Positions 1 to 8,615 are shown, counted from the first letter of the stretch. The stretch is DNA of 64,000 nucleotides from Paraperibacillus esterisolvens (GCF_046237625.1 NZ_CP143545.1:2728001-2792000); one strand, 5' to 3'. Notes: generated by a model not told the origin, from the sequence alone. A program made the numbers and translations.

Positions 1-439
1 GGTAAACCCCCATTTGGGCCCGTTCCAATGCCAGTTCGTCAATATCGGTAGCTTTTATGCTAAACTGCCTGGGATTTAAATGCTTTAACAGAATCATTGC
101 TGCCGTATAAGGTTCTTCCCCCGTAGAACAGGCAGAACTCCATATCTTAAGCACAGAAGAAGTCTCTATCAGCCGGGGCAGCAATTTAGACTCCAGCACT
201 TCCCAGCGGTTCGTATTGCGGTAGAATTCAGAGACATTAATGGTGACACGGTCTAGAAACTCTTTTTGCAGCTTAACATCGCTGCTTATTGCCTCATAAA
301 ATGCACCGAAAGATGTATATCCTTTCTTTTCATATAAAGAAACAAGCCGCCTTTTCATCTGTGCTTCCTTGTATAGTGACAAATCAAGGCCAGTCAGCTC
401 TTTAATTTTTCTTATAAAAATCTCATAGTCCTGCTGCAT
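1..439 (-). CDS. cheR: Chemotaxis protein methyltransferase CheR, 3' part missing
   Basis: SAM-dependent methyltransferase that methylates glutamates of chemoreceptors during adaptation. The first 146 codons are present and the C-terminus lies beyond the left edge. Residues 1-70 form the helical N-terminal CheR domain (start MQQDYEIF). The SAM-binding domain follows with the family signature ACSTGEEPY near residue 110. The ATG at 437-439 is preceded by AAGGAG at good spacing. Its position beside ndk matches B. subtilis, where cheR sits next to ndk before the aro genes. Confident identification from start and signature; the catalytic core end cannot be checked. Confidence 0.93.
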   Translation of the reverse strand, partial: MQQDYEIFIRKIKELTGLDLSLYKEAQMKRRLVSLYEKKGYTSFGAFYEAISSDVKLQKEFLDRVTINVSEFYRNTNRWEVLESKLLPRLIETSSVLKIWSSACSTGEEPYTAAMILLKHLNPRQFSIKATDIDELALERAQMGVY

Positions 440-652
440 CTTTATGCTCCTTGAATCAATTTCTCGCCAAAAAGGCAACGCCTTCTTGTGAAGGATAAGA
501 CAAGTATAATCGAATTTTTTAAGTTTTCATAAGATTTCTTTTCCTAAGGGTCTTTCCCATCTGCGCAGAATTAATTAGTAAACTAAGTGACTGCAGCGAA
601 ATGAACATTCCTAAAGCATAAGAAGGCTAGAATGGGCTTCTTTTAGACATAT

Positions 653-679
653 GAAAAGGGACTGGCATACGCCAGTCCC
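653..679 (-). terminator. Rho-independent terminator of ndk
   Basis: Perfect 9-bp stem GGGACTGGC/GCCAGTCCC with a 4-nt loop at 658-679, followed on the minus strand by TTTT. It lies just after the ndk stop codon. Confidence 0.85.
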
Positions 680-689
680 CCAAAGTATA

Positions 690-1136
690 TTAGTAAATCC
701 ATTCCTTGATGTTCTTGCTATATCCAACAAGCTCATCTTCTTTAAAGAATAAGTCTATTTCACGTTCTGCGCTGACTGGTGAATCGGATCCGTGGATCAC
801 ATTTTTGCCTACTGTTACCCCGAAGTCGCCGCGGATTGTTCCTGGAAGGGCATCTTTTGGATTGGTGGCACCCATCATCTGACGCGCGGTAGCGATTACA
901 TTTTCGCCTTCCCATACCATTGCAAAGACAGGGCTGGATGTAATGAAGCCCACCAATTCTCCAAAGAATGGTCGCTCTTTGTGTTCCCCGTAATGCTCTT
1001 CCGCCAGTTCAGTTGTAACCGCCATCAATTTAGCGCCGGCTAAATGAAAGCCCTTTCTTTCAAAGCGTGAAACGATTTCCCCGATTAGATTCCGCTGTAC
1101 TCCATCAGGCTTTACCATTAAGAATGTCTTTTCCAT
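690..1136 (-). CDS. ndk: Nucleoside-diphosphate kinase
   Basis: Transfers the gamma-phosphate of ATP to NDPs to balance nucleotide pools in the cytosol. It is 148 aa, the usual length. The active-site histidine is H115 in NVIHGSDS, and the N-terminus MEKTFLMVKPDG is typical. The frame is open 45 nt further upstream, but the ATG at 1134-1136 follows GGGGGAA and gives the family length, so it was chosen. It is monocistronic, with its own promoter (1191-1219) and terminator (653-679). Confidence 0.96.
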   Translation of the reverse strand: MEKTFLMVKPDGVQRNLIGEIVSRFERKGFHLAGAKLMAVTTELAEEHYGEHKERPFFGELVGFITSSPVFAMVWEGENVIATARQMMGATNPKDALPGTIRGDFGVTVGKNVIHGSDSPVSAEREIDLFFKEDELVGYSKNIKEWIY

Positions 1137-1164
1137 GTCAGTTTCCCCCATTGTCATATCAAAC

Positions 1165-1219
1165 TTGCCTATTTTAGGCAATCCACGAAAATATTAACAC
1201 TATTTTCTGATTTTCGCAA
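1165..1219 (-). promoter_or_regulatory. ndk promoter and leader hairpin
   Basis: On the minus strand TTGCGA - 17 nt - TAATAT (1191-1219), with an extended TG before the -10, fits a sigma A promoter. Between it and the start codon is a 7-bp inverted repeat with a 3-nt loop, TTGCCTA/TAGGCAA (1165-1181). That could be an operator or a leader hairpin. Its function is inferred only. Confidence 0.55.
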
Positions 1220-1231
1220 CTGCCTAAAATA

Positions 1232-2194
1232 TTAAAATTTTCGTTTACCGATGAAACGGGCAAGATCTGTCAATGACTTCCGGTGCCTTCCCGGCGGCAG
1301 TCCGTCTAGAACGCTGAGAGCCTTTGCAAGATATAGGCTGCTCACTGCCATGGACTCCTCGATGGCTCCTGATGCATTGATTTTTTTGATAAGAGAATTC
1401 AATTGATCCTGTGGAATATTTTCGGTTACCCGTCTTATTTCAGCTTCAAGTTTTGGATCTCTCAGTGAAAACAGGACAGGCAGTGTGATATTCCCCTGTC
1501 TGAGGTCGCCTCCCGCAGGCTTGCCCAGCTTTTCCTCCGTCGAAGTAAAGTCCAGGATATCATCAATGATTTGATAGGACATCCCTACATAATAGCCAAA
1601 TTTATAAAGTTTTTTATGTACACTTTCTTCGACTCCTGCTGCAACAGCTCCCAATTGACAGCTTGTTGCTATCAGAAGGGCGGTTTTCCTTTTAATTCTT
1701 CTGAAGTAATCCTTCAGGTTTTGATCGAATCTGTACTTATCCTTGAATTGTTCTATCTCTCCGATACAGACTTCTACAATTGTCCTGGCCAGGATCTGGT
1801 GAGCAAGCGGATTTCTGATTTCTCCCATCATTTCCAGTGACCGGGCAAAAATGTAGTCGCCTGTATACATGGCGACCTTGTTATCCCATTTAGATTTAAT
1901 GGTGGGAACTCCCCTCCTCAGCTCGGAATCATCAATTACATCATCATGTACAAGGGAGGCCATGTGAATCAGCTCGAGGGCTGCCGCGGCATGCTTGATG
2001 ATATGAATATTATAATCCCCAAACTTGGCAGCCAGCAAAACGAATACCGGGCGAATTCTTTTGCCTCCCGCCTTGAGGAGATGGAGCGAGGCTTCCCTTA
2101 ATACTTGTGAATCTGCCTGGATGGCTGCCTCGAGTTCTTTCTCAATCAGTTGGATATCAGAATTCAGATATGAATACATCATTTTAAGTTTCAT
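1232..2194 (-). CDS. hepT: Heptaprenyl diphosphate synthase component II
   Basis: Catalytic subunit that condenses isopentenyl diphosphate onto farnesyl diphosphate to make the C35 side chain of menaquinone-7. It is about 320 aa. The first aspartate-rich motif is DDVID (residues 84-88) and the second DDILD (211-215), followed by the usual lysine/glycine-rich stretch. GKRIRP near residue 44 binds IPP. The ATG at 2194 is preceded by GGGTGA. A GTG nine bases upstream (2203) is an alternative. It is the last gene of hepS-menG-hepT, 30 nt after menG, and works as a heterodimer with HepS. Confidence 0.95.
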   Translation of the reverse strand: MKLKMMYSYLNSDIQLIEKELEAAIQADSQVLREASLHLLKAGGKRIRPVFVLLAAKFGDYNIHIIKHAAAALELIHMASLVHDDVIDDSELRRGVPTIKSKWDNKVAMYTGDYIFARSLEMMGEIRNPLAHQILARTIVEVCIGEIEQFKDKYRFDQNLKDYFRRIKRKTALLIATSCQLGAVAAGVEESVHKKLYKFGYYVGMSYQIIDDILDFTSTEEKLGKPAGGDLRQGNITLPVLFSLRDPKLEAEIRRVTENIPQDQLNSLIKKINASGAIEESMAVSSLYLAKALSVLDGLPPGRHRKSLTDLARFIGKRKF

Positions 2195-2224
2195 TACATT
2201 CACCCAGCTTTTTTATTCCTAGAA

Positions 2225-2935
2225 TTAACGATTATCTTTATATCCAATATGAGTGGCTGCCACTCCTCCGGTATGCGGTTTATAGCTTACCTGTTTGAAT
2301 CCGGCGCTGCGGAACATTTCTGCCAGCTCCTTCATCCCCGGGAAATCACGGGCTGATTCCTGCAGCCAGGAATATTCGCTGTAGCTTTTGGCAAAAAGTC
2401 TGCCAAAGGCCGGCATGATGTATCTAAAATAGAGGAAGTACATTTGCCTGAAAACAGGCATTTCAGGCTGGGAGGTTTCCAGGCAGACAGCCATGCCTCC
2501 TGGTTTCAAAACCCGGTTCATCTCTTTTAATACCTGCAGGTAATCCGGGACATTCCTAAGCCCGAACCCGATTGTCACAAAATCGAAGGAATTGTCTTCA
2601 AAGGGGAGTTCCATTGCGTTCCCATGAATGAGCTCAATTTGATCCAGCCCAAGGGCATTTACCTTATCCCTGCCGACCTTAAGCATATTTTCACTAAAAT
2701 CAAGACCCGTTACCTTTGAATCTGCACCAGAGGCCTCTGCAAGGGCGATGGTCCAGTCAGCCGTGCCGCAGCATAAGTCCAGACTTCTTGAACCAGGCTG
2801 TACGTTCATCAGCTTCATGGTATCACGGCGCCATTTCTTGTGCTGCTGAAAGCTGATCACTGAATTCATCTGGTCATAATTTTTGTAAATTTTTTCAAAC
2901 ACATTATGTACCTTTTGTTCTTTGGATTCCTGCAT
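2225..2935 (-). CDS. menG: Demethylmenaquinone C-methyltransferase
   Basis: SAM-dependent methylation of demethylmenaquinone, the last step to menaquinone. At 236 aa it is the size of B. subtilis MenG/MenH (UbiE family). SAM motif I is LDLCCGTADW (residues 52-61), and the conserved IGFGLRNVPD lies near residue 130. The start MQESKEQKVH matches the family start and has AAGGG upstream. The frame stays open 72 nt further upstream into hepS, but no SD supports that. It sits between hepS and hepT, which make the isoprenoid tail of its substrate. Confidence 0.96.
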   Translation of the reverse strand: MQESKEQKVHNVFEKIYKNYDQMNSVISFQQHKKWRRDTMKLMNVQPGSRSLDLCCGTADWTIALAEASGADSKVTGLDFSENMLKVGRDKVNALGLDQIELIHGNAMELPFEDNSFDFVTIGFGLRNVPDYLQVLKEMNRVLKPGGMAVCLETSQPEMPVFRQMYFLYFRYIMPAFGRLFAKSYSEYSWLQESARDFPGMKELAEMFRSAGFKQVSYKPHTGGVAATHIGYKDNR

Positions 2936-2955
2936 GACATACCCTTCTTCCGCTT

Positions 2956-3720
2956 TTAACACTTTTTGCCCAGCTTTTCGAACCTGGTAATCAACCCAGC
3001 TGTCCATTCCCTGCCTGCACTTGAAACTTGAATGGTATGAATGACGCTCCCGATAAGCGAATCCAAATTTTCAGCACACTTGGAGATATCTTCCCCGGTT
3101 TGGGAAAGCCGTGCCAGCTGGATGATAAACGGGGACTGAAGTCCCTCATTTAAAAGCTGTCTTTCCTCATACAGCCTCTTCAACAAAAGGATTTCTGCGA
3201 AAAGGGCCCCTAATTCCGGTTCCCCAGCTTCGTCAGCGGCCCTTAAAATTAAGGCTGCCTCTATAATCCTGATGCTTGATAATAAATCTGATGAATCTTT
3301 ATGGAAAGATTGATATAAATGGATTTTATGTTCATTGATTTCCCGTATGGCTGCCGAAAGCGAGCTGATATAGGAAACCTTGTTAACTGCCGCAAGTATC
3401 TGGTAATACAGACCGCTGAAATAATCGCCGGCAAGGACAGTCACCTGTCTGCTCTTCTGGAATTCAGAGGTTTCCTCCCCCTCTGCCGAGAGAGTTACCT
3501 TGTCATGTATATCCAATGCTATCTGAACAAGCATGGCTGCAACTGCAATTTCCCTCACTTCTTCATAGGGCATTTCAGCCTTATCAAACAGCCTTAGCAA
3601 TAATTCAAGCTTTATATGATCTATCTCCGGACGGTCTATATAATCAAGCATATAAGGATGATTTACAGCTTCTTCTATTAGGCCGGCAATTTCTGTTGTA
3701 TAATTATCGAGGTTTAGCAT
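2956..3720 (-). CDS. hepS: Heptaprenyl diphosphate synthase component I
   Basis: Small non-catalytic subunit needed with HepT for C35 prenyl diphosphate synthesis. It is 254 aa, largely alpha-helical, with no DDxxD motif. The conserved segments QIALDIHDKV (near 86) and VLAGDYFSGLYY (near 108) are typical of the HEPPP_synt_1 family. The ATG at 3720 follows AAGGGTGATCAA. It is the first gene of the three-gene menaquinone side-chain operon and starts 20 nt before menG. Confidence 0.93.
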   Translation of the reverse strand: MLNLDNYTTEIAGLIEEAVNHPYMLDYIDRPEIDHIKLELLLRLFDKAEMPYEEVREIAVAAMLVQIALDIHDKVTLSAEGEETSEFQKSRQVTVLAGDYFSGLYYQILAAVNKVSYISSLSAAIREINEHKIHLYQSFHKDSSDLLSSIRIIEAALILRAADEAGEPELGALFAEILLLKRLYEERQLLNEGLQSPFIIQLARLSQTGEDISKCAENLDSLIGSVIHTIQVSSAGREWTAGLITRFEKLGKKC

Positions 3721-3804
3721 TTGATCACCCTTATTGCTATTTTCATTTGAGCAGGTTCCAGCTCCGTACCCCCTGGGCCATTTCCCAGTTTTGAATCAAG
3801 CTTA

Positions 3805-3836
3805 ATTATAACATATTTACCTGGCAGAATTGTAAC
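3805..3836 (-). promoter_or_regulatory. Probable promoter of hepS-menG-hepT
   Basis: Minus-strand TGTTATAAT is an extended -10 (3805-3813). The -35 region (about TTACAA) is weak or over-spaced. It lies about 85 bp before hepS and after mtrB. Inference from motif only. Confidence 0.45.
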
Positions 3837-3911
3837 TTACAGCTTCATCAGCGGGTCTCCCTTTAAATATGCTTATGCTTTATGCTGTATAGCGATTGGA
3901 GGATGCCTGTC

Positions 3912-4145
3912 TCATGTTCTCCTGCCTTCACTTCGGACTTCACCATAGGGAGTCAGGATCTGGGCATTCCCCCTGATCTTAATGGCGGATGTATGCTCAG
4001 TGAACTGTGCAAGAAGGACTTCTCCGGAATCCAGCTTCTCAGAGTGATGAAATCTGGTATCTGTCCCTCTCGTTAACCCTATGACATTCACTCCGTCCTC
4101 CATTGCCTTGATCACTACGAAATCCGGGTTCATTTGATCTTTCAT
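3912..4145 (-). CDS. mtrB: Trp RNA-binding attenuation protein TRAP
   Basis: Tryptophan-activated RNA-binding protein that forms an 11-mer ring and attenuates trp operon transcription and translation. It is 77 aa and nearly collinear with B. subtilis MtrB: DFVVIKA near residue 8, GLTRGTDTRFHHSEKLD (23-39), FTEHTSAIKIRG (48-59). The KKR-type RNA-contact positions are represented by the lysine and arginine in HSEKLD and IKIRG. The start follows AGGTGA. It lies 25 nt after folE, as in the mtrAB operon. Confidence 0.96.
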   Translation of the reverse strand: MKDQMNPDFVVIKAMEDGVNVIGLTRGTDTRFHHSEKLDSGEVLLAQFTEHTSAIKIRGNAQILTPYGEVRSEGRRT

Positions 4146-4170
4146 CTATCTCACCTAGCTTCTGATTGTT

Positions 4171-4737
4171 TTATTTGGTTATTAGTGAAAGAACTTCCGC
4201 CCGGGATCGGTCATCTTCCCTGAAGATTCCCCGCACTGCAGAAGTAACGGTCTTCGAACCGGGTTTCTTAACTCCCCTCATGGTCATGCACATATGCTCT
4301 GCCTCAACGACCACCATGACACCATAAGGTTCAAGCTTTTCCATGATTGCATTCGCAACCGTAGATGTAATCCTTTCCTGCAGCTGCGGCCTCTTTGCAA
4401 CCGCCTCGACAGCCCTTGCAAGCTTGCTGAGTCCTGTAACCCTGCCGTTCCTTGGTATGTAAGCCACATGGGCCTGTCCAAAAAATGGGACCAGATGGTG
4501 TTCACATACTGAATAAAAAGGAATATCCTTTACAAGCACGAGTTCCTCATGCTCCTCGCCAAATATTGTTTCAAAATACTCCCCCGGATCCTGATGCAGG
4601 CCGGTGAATATTTCTTCATACATCCTTGCCACCCGTTTCGGTGTATCCTGCAGTCCTTCTCTGGCTGGATCCTCGCCAATCGCTTCCAGTATCATCCGAA
4701 TTGCTTCCTCTATCTGAGCATGATTAACTTCTGCCAT
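4171..4737 (-). CDS. folE: GTP cyclohydrolase I
   Basis: Converts GTP to dihydroneopterin triphosphate, the first step of folate synthesis (MtrA in B. subtilis). It is 188 aa. Zinc ligands C78 and H81 lie in CEHHLVPF and C149/C150 in HMCMTMRG. GLSKLARAVE near residue 102 is also conserved. The start has AGGAGG seven bases upstream. It is followed by mtrB, with which it is probably co-transcribed. Confidence 0.97.
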   Translation of the reverse strand: MAEVNHAQIEEAIRMILEAIGEDPAREGLQDTPKRVARMYEEIFTGLHQDPGEYFETIFGEEHEELVLVKDIPFYSVCEHHLVPFFGQAHVAYIPRNGRVTGLSKLARAVEAVAKRPQLQERITSTVANAIMEKLEPYGVMVVVEAEHMCMTMRGVKKPGSKTVTSAVRGIFREDDRSRAEVLSLITK

Positions 4738-4821
4738 TATGATTCCTCCTGTAAAGCCCGCCGCCTATGTAAGTGTTTAAAAAATATAATCTCATCTTAA
4801 CATATAAATAAAATTAATAGC

Positions 4822-4847
4822 AAAAAGGATCACGGAAACCGTGATCC
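4822..4847 (-). terminator. Terminator of hbs
   Basis: Stem GGATCACGG/CCGTGATCC with a 3-nt loop (4827-4847), followed on the minus strand by TTTTTG. It lies 37 bp after the hbs stop. Confidence 0.85.
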
Positions 4848-4884
4848 TCGCTTTCACCCATATATTCAAACGGGTTACTATGTA

Positions 4885-5157
4885 TTACTTAACAGCGTCT
4901 TTAAGCGCTTTTCCTGGTTTGAATGCAGGAACCTTGCTTTCAGAGATTTCGATTTCTTCGCCAGTTTGCGGGTTGCGCCCTTTACGTGCAGCACGCTCAC
5001 GAACTTCAAAGTTACCAAAACCGATTAACTGTACTTTATCCCCGCTTTTCAAAGCGTCTGAGATTGAATCAAAAACAGCATCAACTGCTTTTGTAGCGTC
5101 CTTTTTTGAAAGCTCGCTTGCTTCAGCAACCGCATTAATCAAATCTGTCTTGTTCAT
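4885..5157 (-). CDS. hbs: DNA-binding protein HU
   Basis: Histone-like protein that bends and compacts DNA non-specifically. It is 90 aa, the standard HU length, starting MNKTDLINAVAE. The signature GFGNFEVRERAARKGRNPQTG (residues 46-66) contains the DNA-embracing beta arm. The ATG at 5155-5157 follows a near-perfect SD GGAGGAGGTGA. An in-frame upstream ATG would add 12 unsupported residues. The long 5' region (5158-5351) carries its promoter. Confidence 0.97.
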   Translation of the reverse strand: MNKTDLINAVAEASELSKKDATKAVDAVFDSISDALKSGDKVQLIGFGNFEVRERAARKGRNPQTGEEIEISESKVPAFKPGKALKDAVK

Positions 5158-5561
5158 GCCATTCACCTCCTCCCAAATTATTAAAGCCTTCACTCAGATA
5201 ACCCGAATGTTTCATTACTTGTTTAAACAAATAATAAGATCCGGCCTGCCCGTGTAAAACAAACGTGGCAAAATGGCCAGAAAAGCTGAAATAGCAACGT
5301 TTTTAACGTTTTCTGTAAGTAGATTATCACAATCATTTACCCTTAGCAAGTGAATTCCTCATATAATGGGAATGTTTTCTTACAGAACCGCATATATTAA
5401 TAAATTGATCTATGAATTCTCTCACTTTTACAAGCAATTCCCGAAACTATAAGGTTTTAATCACTTATTCCCTGAAATATTCATTCCTGGGCAGGGAAAA
5501 AGAGTTTTTCATTTGACTGCAAGCAAAAAAACCCTGCTGTCCAGCAGAGTCAGATCAATGA
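5158..5561 (-). promoter_or_regulatory. hbs upstream region with extended -10 promoter
   Basis: A gene-free stretch of about 400 bp between spoIVA and hbs. On the minus strand an extended -10 TGTGATAAT lies at 5323-5331, with a TTGC-containing -35 area up to 5351. Downstream of it are two AACGTT palindromes 9 bp apart (5296-5301 and 5305-5310). The rest of the region, apart from the spoIVA terminator at 5525-5550, holds nothing I recognise. Confidence 0.45.
5525..5550 (-). terminator. Terminator of spoIVA
   Basis: Minus-strand hairpin ACTCTGCT/AGCAGGGT (5531-5550, includes G-T pairs) followed by seven T, directly after the spoIVA stop. Confidence 0.85.
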
Positions 5562-7040
5562 TTATAGAATGATGGCTATTAACCCACCAGATCCTTCGTT
5601 TATTATCCTTTCCAACGTTTCCTTAAGCTTATAGCGGGCATTTTCAGGCATCAGGGAAAGCTTTGCCTGTATCCCTTCCCTTACTATTGAACTCAAGCTC
5701 CGTCCAAAAATATCTGAATTCCAGATAGACAGCGGATTATCCTCAAAGTCCTGCATCAAATACCGAACCAGCTCTTCGCTCTGCTTTTCTGTTCCAATGA
5801 TAGGCGCAAATTCCGACTCCACATCCACTTTTATCATGTGGATTGATGGTGCCACAGCCTTCAGACGGACACCGAATCTAGATCCCTGCCGGATGATTTC
5901 CGGTTCATCGAGGCTCATATCGGCAAGTGAAGGAGCCGCAACTCCATAGCCGGTCTGCTTCACCATTTTCAGGGCATCAGATATTTGATCATATTCTGCC
6001 TTGGCATGGGCAAAATCCTGCATCAATTCCAGCAGATGATCTCTGCCTCTGATTTCAATGCCGACAATTTCCTTCAAGATTTCGTCATAAAGCTCATCAG
6101 GCGCATATAAATCTATTTCAGCTACACCCTGCCCCATCTCAATTCCAGCCAGGGATGCTCTTTCAATAAACTCATATTCGTTAAAATAATGCACCACACG
6201 GTCCACGTCCCTGAGACGCTTGATATCCTTTACTGTGTCCCTGACAGCTTCCTGATAGCTCTCGCGCAGCCAGTGGTTATCCCTGAGCACCATCACCCAG
6301 CTTGGGAGATTCACATTCACCTCAAGGACTGGGAATTCATACAGGGCTTCCCTTAGTACATTCATCACATCCGTATCCCGCATGCTCTCTACACTCATGG
6401 CTATGACCGGAATATCGTATTTTTCCTGCAGCTCTCCCTTTAGCCGGTCAGTTTCCGGATGGTGTGGCTGGACAGAATTGATGACCATGATAAATGGTTT
6501 TCCTACTTCTTTCAGTTCACCCACTACTCTTTCTTCTGCCGCAATATAGTCAGACCTTGGAATCTCACCAATGGTTCCGTCCGTCGTAATCAGGACACCA
6601 AGTGTTGAGTGGTCTTGAATAACCTTCCTGGTTCCGATCTCCGCAGCCTCATGGAAGGGAATTGGTTCTTCATACCACGGCGTATGGATCATCCGGGGCC
6701 CGTTTTCATCCTCGTAGCCCTTCGCGCCGGGAACCGTATAGCCAACACAGTCCACAAGCCTGATGTTCACTTCAATTCCCTCATCGACCGAAACGCTGGC
6801 AGCTTGATTGGGGACAAATTTAGGTTCAGTGGTCATGATGGTTTTACCAGCAGCGCTCTGCGGCAGTTCATCCAGCGCCCTTGCCCTGTCTGACTCATTA
6901 CCAATATTCGGAAGCACGACCAGCTCCATGAATTTCTTTATAAACGTAGATTTCCCTGTACGTACCGCGCCGACAACACCAAGATAAATATCTCCTCCTG
7001 TACGTTCGGCGATGTCTTTAAAAATATCGACCTTTTCCAA
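5562..7040 (-). CDS. spoIVA: Stage IV sporulation protein A, coat basement ATPase
   Basis: ATPase that polymerises on the outer forespore membrane and anchors the spore coat; also needed for cortex formation. With a TTG start at 7040 the protein is 492 aa, exactly the B. subtilis length. The TTG has GGGAGGGG upstream, and the N-terminus EKVDIFKDIAERTGGDIYLG matches the family. Walker A is GAVRTGKST (24-32). The C-terminus ends GGLIAIIL, the conserved tail needed for membrane binding. An in-frame ATG 120 nt upstream lacks support. Mother-cell expression under sigma E is expected; a weak candidate promoter is at 7108-7137. Confidence 0.97.
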   Translation of the reverse strand: MEKVDIFKDIAERTGGDIYLGVVGAVRTGKSTFIKKFMELVVLPNIGNESDRARALDELPQSAAGKTIMTTEPKFVPNQAASVSVDEGIEVNIRLVDCVGYTVPGAKGYEDENGPRMIHTPWYEEPIPFHEAAEIGTRKVIQDHSTLGVLITTDGTIGEIPRSDYIAAEERVVGELKEVGKPFIMVINSVQPHHPETDRLKGELQEKYDIPVIAMSVESMRDTDVMNVLREALYEFPVLEVNVNLPSWVMVLRDNHWLRESYQEAVRDTVKDIKRLRDVDRVVHYFNEYEFIERASLAGIEMGQGVAEIDLYAPDELYDEILKEIVGIEIRGRDHLLELMQDFAHAKAEYDQISDALKMVKQTGYGVAAPSLADMSLDEPEIIRQGSRFGVRLKAVAPSIHMIKVDVESEFAPIIGTEKQSEELVRYLMQDFEDNPLSIWNSDIFGRSLSSIVREGIQAKLSLMPENARYKLKETLERIINEGSGGLIAIIL

Positions 7041-7107
7041 AAGATCCCCTCCCGATCCTTTAACATCTATATGGATATTTAATTTCTTTTTGAAACTGGA
7101 CACTATA

Positions 7108-7137
7108 TATCTATGATGTTGTCCACCTGCAATATTC
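7108..7137 (-). promoter_or_regulatory. Candidate sigma E promoter of spoIVA
   Basis: Minus-strand GAATATT - 15 nt - CATAGATA resembles the sigma E pattern (kmATAttt, then CATAcaaT) and lies about 70 bp before the TTG start. The -10 matches only partly. Confidence 0.35.
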
Positions 7138-7181
7138 CAACTTCTTACCTCCGGATACAAATTTCATGGATTGGCATCCAA

Positions 7182-7233
7182 AAAGAGAATAACCCCTCTT
7201 CTGCAGTATATTTTTGCAGAGGAGGGGTTATTC
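7182..7233 (-). terminator. Terminator of yphE-yphF
   Basis: A 12-bp perfect stem GAATAACCCCTC/GAGGGGTTATTC (7187-7198, 7222-7233) with an inner CTGCA/TGCAG, followed on the minus strand by TCTCTTTTT. It directly abuts the yphF stop. Confidence 0.85.
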
Positions 7234-7986
7234 TTACTTCTTCAGGAATATTGGCTTTTTTGTTGATGGGTTTATTGTGTATGGAAGGGAAAAAGCCGGG
7301 ACAAAGGAAGATCCTTTAACGAGGATAGGCCTGATGTCTTCCCCTTTTTGCAGTTTTGCTTCTGTGTTAGACAGAGCCTGGACCAAATCAGGTGTATAAT
7401 CAATATATATTCGTCCGTCAGCGCCTGTAACCAGATGCAATTCCTTCTGGGTGAACGGACTCATGACGGTCGGATCATCCTTATAGCCCAGTTTTTTGTA
7501 ATCCAGGGTATATACATTGTTATCAATGATCTCTTTAAAAGGAGCATATCCATTTGACTGCCGGTAAAGGTTCACACGAATTTCCACTTCCTGTACCTTC
7601 TCCGCCAGCCGAATATCGAATAATTTCACTTCAGGATCCTTTTCCTCATTTATGATGACATATTGGAACACGCCGCCGCTTTCATAGGCATTACCCGGGG
7701 GTTCAGCCATATATTTGGGAGCTATTTTCTTAAAATCAACCGGGTATCTCTGATAATAGGGAGTCTCCGCATCTTTAGTCTTAATCGGAAGGATACCGCC
7801 ATTGTCCTTCTGGAATTGATCCACTGCGCTTTGGACAGATTTGATCTGATCCTCGTATGGAACTTGATTCTTGGCAAGCTCCGCTTCTGGATACATGCAA
7901 CCGCTCAGTAAAAGGATGGAAGCCAGTCCCAAAAGAACCAGTTTCATTATGGATTGAGTTTTTACCAGAGTCCGGGGCTTATCCAT
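7234..7986 (-). CDS. yphF: YphF family putative lipoprotein
   Basis: Function unknown. It is about 250 aa with an N-terminal signal peptide ending in a lipobox, LLLSGC (Cys at residue 30), so it is probably a lipoprotein on the outer face of the membrane. The rest is soluble, without a domain whose activity I can name. The gene lies between yphE and spoIVA as in B. subtilis. Its start overlaps the yphE stop by 8 nt, suggesting coupled translation. Start uncertain: an internal ATG at 7947 (MKLVLLG) is an alternative but has no SD. Confidence 0.85.
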   Translation of the reverse strand: MDKPRTLVKTQSIMKLVLLGLASILLLSGCMYPEAELAKNQVPYEDQIKSVQSAVDQFQKDNGGILPIKTKDAETPYYQRYPVDFKKIAPKYMAEPPGNAYESGGVFQYVIINEEKDPEVKLFDIRLAEKVQEVEIRVNLYRQSNGYAPFKEIIDNNVYTLDYKKLGYKDDPTVMSPFTQKELHLVTGADGRIYIDYTPDLVQALSNTEAKLQKGEDIRPILVKGSSFVPAFSLPYTINPSTKKPIFLKK

Positions 7987-8179
7987 TTGTAGGTCCGCTC
8001 AATACCACCAGAAGCATGATCAATCCGGCTGAAATCATTAATACATATGCAATCACAGCGGTAACAATTTTCAAGAATCCCTTTAATTTATAACGGCTTA
8101 AATAAATAATAAGTATGGAAATTACCATAAATCCCATTGCTGCAAAAGAAATCCACATCTTCTGTAAGGCAGGTGTCAT
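7979..8179 (-). CDS. yphE: YphE family small membrane protein (DUF2768)
   Basis: 66-aa protein of unknown function with two predicted membrane helices (about residues 8-27 and 38-60) separated by a basic loop (SRYKLKG). Length and position beside yphF match B. subtilis YphE. The ATG at 8179 is chosen because AAGGAG lies six bases upstream; an ATG six bases earlier is too close to it. Confidence 0.82.
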   Translation of the reverse strand: MTPALQKMWISFAAMGFMVISILIIYLSRYKLKGFLKIVTAVIAYVLMISAGLIMLLVVLSGPTNG

Positions 8180-8424
8180 TGTCATTCTCCTTTTATGCTG
8201 GCCTATAGGAGGCTGGTTATCTTTGTTATCCCGAAGTATTATAACATAGGAAAATAGCAAATTCATTATAAAATTAAGACGCTTACATCCCCCCGCTCAC
8301 GGTATCCTGAAGAAACCGGGGGAGTCAGCATGCCATGCCGCCGGTAACCTTGCCATATTAAAATCCCACCTTTTGTTAAGTGTTACTTCTGATATAAGGG
8401 CTGGAAAATGTTAAAATGACAGAT
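8180..8424. other. Intergenic stretch upstream of yphE
   Basis: Together with 8456-8581 this makes a gap of over 400 bp between gpsA and yphE. It must hold the yphE-yphF promoter, but I see no convincing promoter, ORF or repeat here apart from the two hairpins listed separately. Confidence 0.4.
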
Positions 8425-8460
8425 AAAAAAACAGAAGGCGCTTCAAGCCTTCTGTCTTTT
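8425..8460. terminator. Bidirectional hairpin terminator between gpsA and yphE
   Basis: Perfect 9-bp stem ACAGAAGGC/GCCTTCTGT (8431-8455), flanked by A7 on the left and CTTTTT on the right, so it could act on either strand. A second hairpin nearer gpsA (8587-8610) makes this a tandem arrangement. Confidence 0.7.
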
Positions 8461-8581
8461 TGACTAAATCACCCAGACGATAAGGTTAATACCAGTTAGT
8501 TTCGTTGCATATTATGCTTTGCAATATACTAAGGAACCGCCATTCGCCTAATTCAGGAAAATTTTATAATGGCTTTTTTCG

Positions 8582-8610
8582 CACGAAAAGACCTTCTTGA
8601 TAAGGTCTTT
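8582..8610 (-). terminator. Terminator of der-gpsA
   Basis: Stem AAAGACCTT/AAGGTCTTT (8587-8610, loop 6 nt) immediately after the gpsA stop. The T-tract on the minus strand is short. Confidence 0.65.
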
Positions 8611-8615
8611 ATAAA

